Shown here: positions 12,637 to 12,971 of the stretch, piece by piece
Position numbering within the stretch: position 1 is the first letter of the stretch
Layout of the letters: every line of letters starts with the position of its first letter
Source of the DNA: Methanosarcinaceae archaeon
GTDB taxonomy: Archaea > Halobacteriota > Methanosarcinia > Methanosarcinales > Methanosarcinaceae
Direction of reading: 5' to 3'
Assembly (NCBI GenBank): GCA_017613335.1
Contig: JAGAEB010000130.1
Coordinates: 1-12,971, forward strand
DNA length: 12,971 bases
The notes under the pieces: model-generated
Database searches by the model: none
Told to the model about the DNA's origin: nothing
The model's input: the letters and a program-made list of their open reading frames with translations, nothing else
Program-made: the position numbers and the translations under genes

Positions 12637-12653
12637 TTTCATCCCTTTTGACG

Positions 12654-12705
12654 GAATGCTGAAAGCATTCACGAAAACTTTTTTTGTGTTTCACGATGCG
12701 TGAAA
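12654..12705. promoter_or_regulatory. two perfect palindromes in the hisD upstream region
   Basis: GAATGCT-GAA-AGCATTC at 12654-12670 and TTTCACG-ATG-CGTGAAA at 12689-12705 are each perfect 7-bp inverted repeats with 3-bp centres. They lie 18 and 53 bp upstream of the hisD start, on either side of a T run (12679-12685). The second, symmetric and between divergent genes, looks like an operator. The first lies close to the ribosome binding site and could form a leader hairpin. An AT-rich stretch at 12738-12754 may hold the core promoter; no consensus pair was found. Confidence 0.5.
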
Positions 12706-12768
12706 TGAGATTTAAAAACAGGACTGAAATGTCTCTTATCATAATTAAGTATAGTGAACGGGCCGAAA

Positions 12769-12971
12769 ATGCGGCCGGAAAAAGAGAACGGGACCGATCC
12801 CGGGAAACAGGTGATCCGTGAGGATCACACGAAATCCGAAAACCGTCTGATCCGTAAGGATCACACGAAACCTGAAGACCATCCGATCCGTGAGGATCAC
12901 ATGAAACCCGAAAAAGAGATACAGGAAAGAGATACAGGAAAGAGATACAGGAAAGAGATACAGGAAAGAGA
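12769..12971 (+). CDS. 5' part of a repeat-built, highly charged open frame (cut by window edge)
   Basis: From ATG 12769 the frame stays open for 67 codons to the end of the window, with no stop. A GTG at 12754 is an alternative start, and neither has a good ribosome binding site. The product is built of repeats: two twelve-residue units, IREDHTKSENRL and IRKDHTKPEDHP, and a third beginning IREDHMKPEKE. It then enters a 13-residue repeat starting EIQERDTGKRYRK. Composition is almost entirely Lys, Arg, Glu, Asp and His, with no hydrophobic core, signal peptide or known domain. The 36-bp unit being a multiple of three supports coding, but the DNA also has strong hairpin structure and may not be translated. 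Function unknown. Confidence 0.35.
   Translation, partial: MRPEKENGTDPGKQVIREDHTKSENRLIRKDHTKPEDHPIREDHMKPEKEIQERDTGKRYRKEIQER
12813..12920 (+). repeat. 36-bp tandem repeat, three units, each with a small hairpin
   Basis: Units begin at 12813, 12849 and 12885 with GATCCGTRAGGATCAC. Each contains an inverted repeat GATCC/GGATC around a four-base centre; the stem extends to 7 bp in unit 1 (GTGATCC/GGATCAC), 6 bp in unit 2 and 5 bp in unit 3. The centres GTGA, GTAA and GTGA all fit the GNRA tetraloop class in RNA. There are no unique spacers, so this is not a CRISPR array. Confidence 0.9.
12915..12971 (+). repeat. 13-bp tandem repeat running off the window
   Basis: AGAGATACAGGAA occurs four times without change at 12915-12927, 12928-12940, 12941-12953 and 12954-12966. 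A fifth begins at 12967 and is cut by the window end. The unit has no stop in any plus-strand frame when repeated. It is probably longer in the genome and prone to slippage. Confidence 0.95.

Noticed and set aside
11485..12651. 388-codon open frame on the plus strand
   Set aside because: It is antisense to nearly all of hisD, whose catalytic residues are intact. The peptide has no recognisable domain. Long antisense frames are expected from the codon use here.
12813..12971. CRISPR array
   Set aside because: The repeats are contiguous units of 36 and 13 bp with no unique spacers between them, and no cas gene is in view.

Overview
The window (about 13 kb, near 50% GC by eye) carries amino-acid biosynthesis and housekeeping genes with some accessory DNA. 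Several enzymes look euryarchaeal, of the kind found in methanogens. ArgRS has the archaeal-style signature around HVGH and an MSTRRGKF loop in place of KMSKS. IlvB, IlvC and HisD also read closest to archaeal forms from memory. In contrast, a near-consensus sigma70 promoter (TTGACA-17-TAATAT) precedes ilvB, there are hairpin/T-run terminators, and there is a relic of a phage tail module of a kind best known from Bacillota phages. I lean towards a gut- or sediment-type anaerobe but cannot settle the domain of life from this window. No rRNA or tRNA gene was seen.

Layout. 1-251: argS upstream DNA. 252-1994 (+): argS, then a hairpin/T-run terminator. 2350-2988 (-): flavodoxin-fold FMN reductase-like protein. 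3378-3827 (-): ferritin-like protein with its own strong terminator. 7652-4047 (-): the branched-chain amino-acid operon ilvB-ilvN-ilvC. ilvB and ilvN overlap by ATGA, and a structured 181-bp spacer separates ilvN from ilvC. 7932-8750: a decayed patch with two phage tail gene fragments on the minus strand in phage order, and a possible small membrane protein on the plus strand between them. 8832-9827 (+): a secreted InlB-type repeat protein with a half dockerin at its end. 11283-9715 (-): a fusion of O6-alkylguanine-DNA alkyltransferase and an AlkD-type HEAT-repeat alkylpurine glycosylase, joined by a charged repeat linker. 12636-11347 (-): hisD. 12769-12971 (+): the start of a divergent open frame made of tandem repeats and cut by the window edge.

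IlvB/IlvN make acetolactate or acetohydroxybutyrate and IlvC converts it to the dihydroxy acid, so three consecutive subunits of Ile/Val synthesis are together. HisD performs the last two steps of His synthesis. hisD and the repair fusion are codirectional with a 63-bp gap and may be co-transcribed. The most notable items are the Ogt-AlkD fusion (two arms of alkylation repair in one chain), the opposite charges of the IlvB and IlvC C-terminal tails, the tandem-hairpin repeat frame at the right edge, and the phage tail relic.
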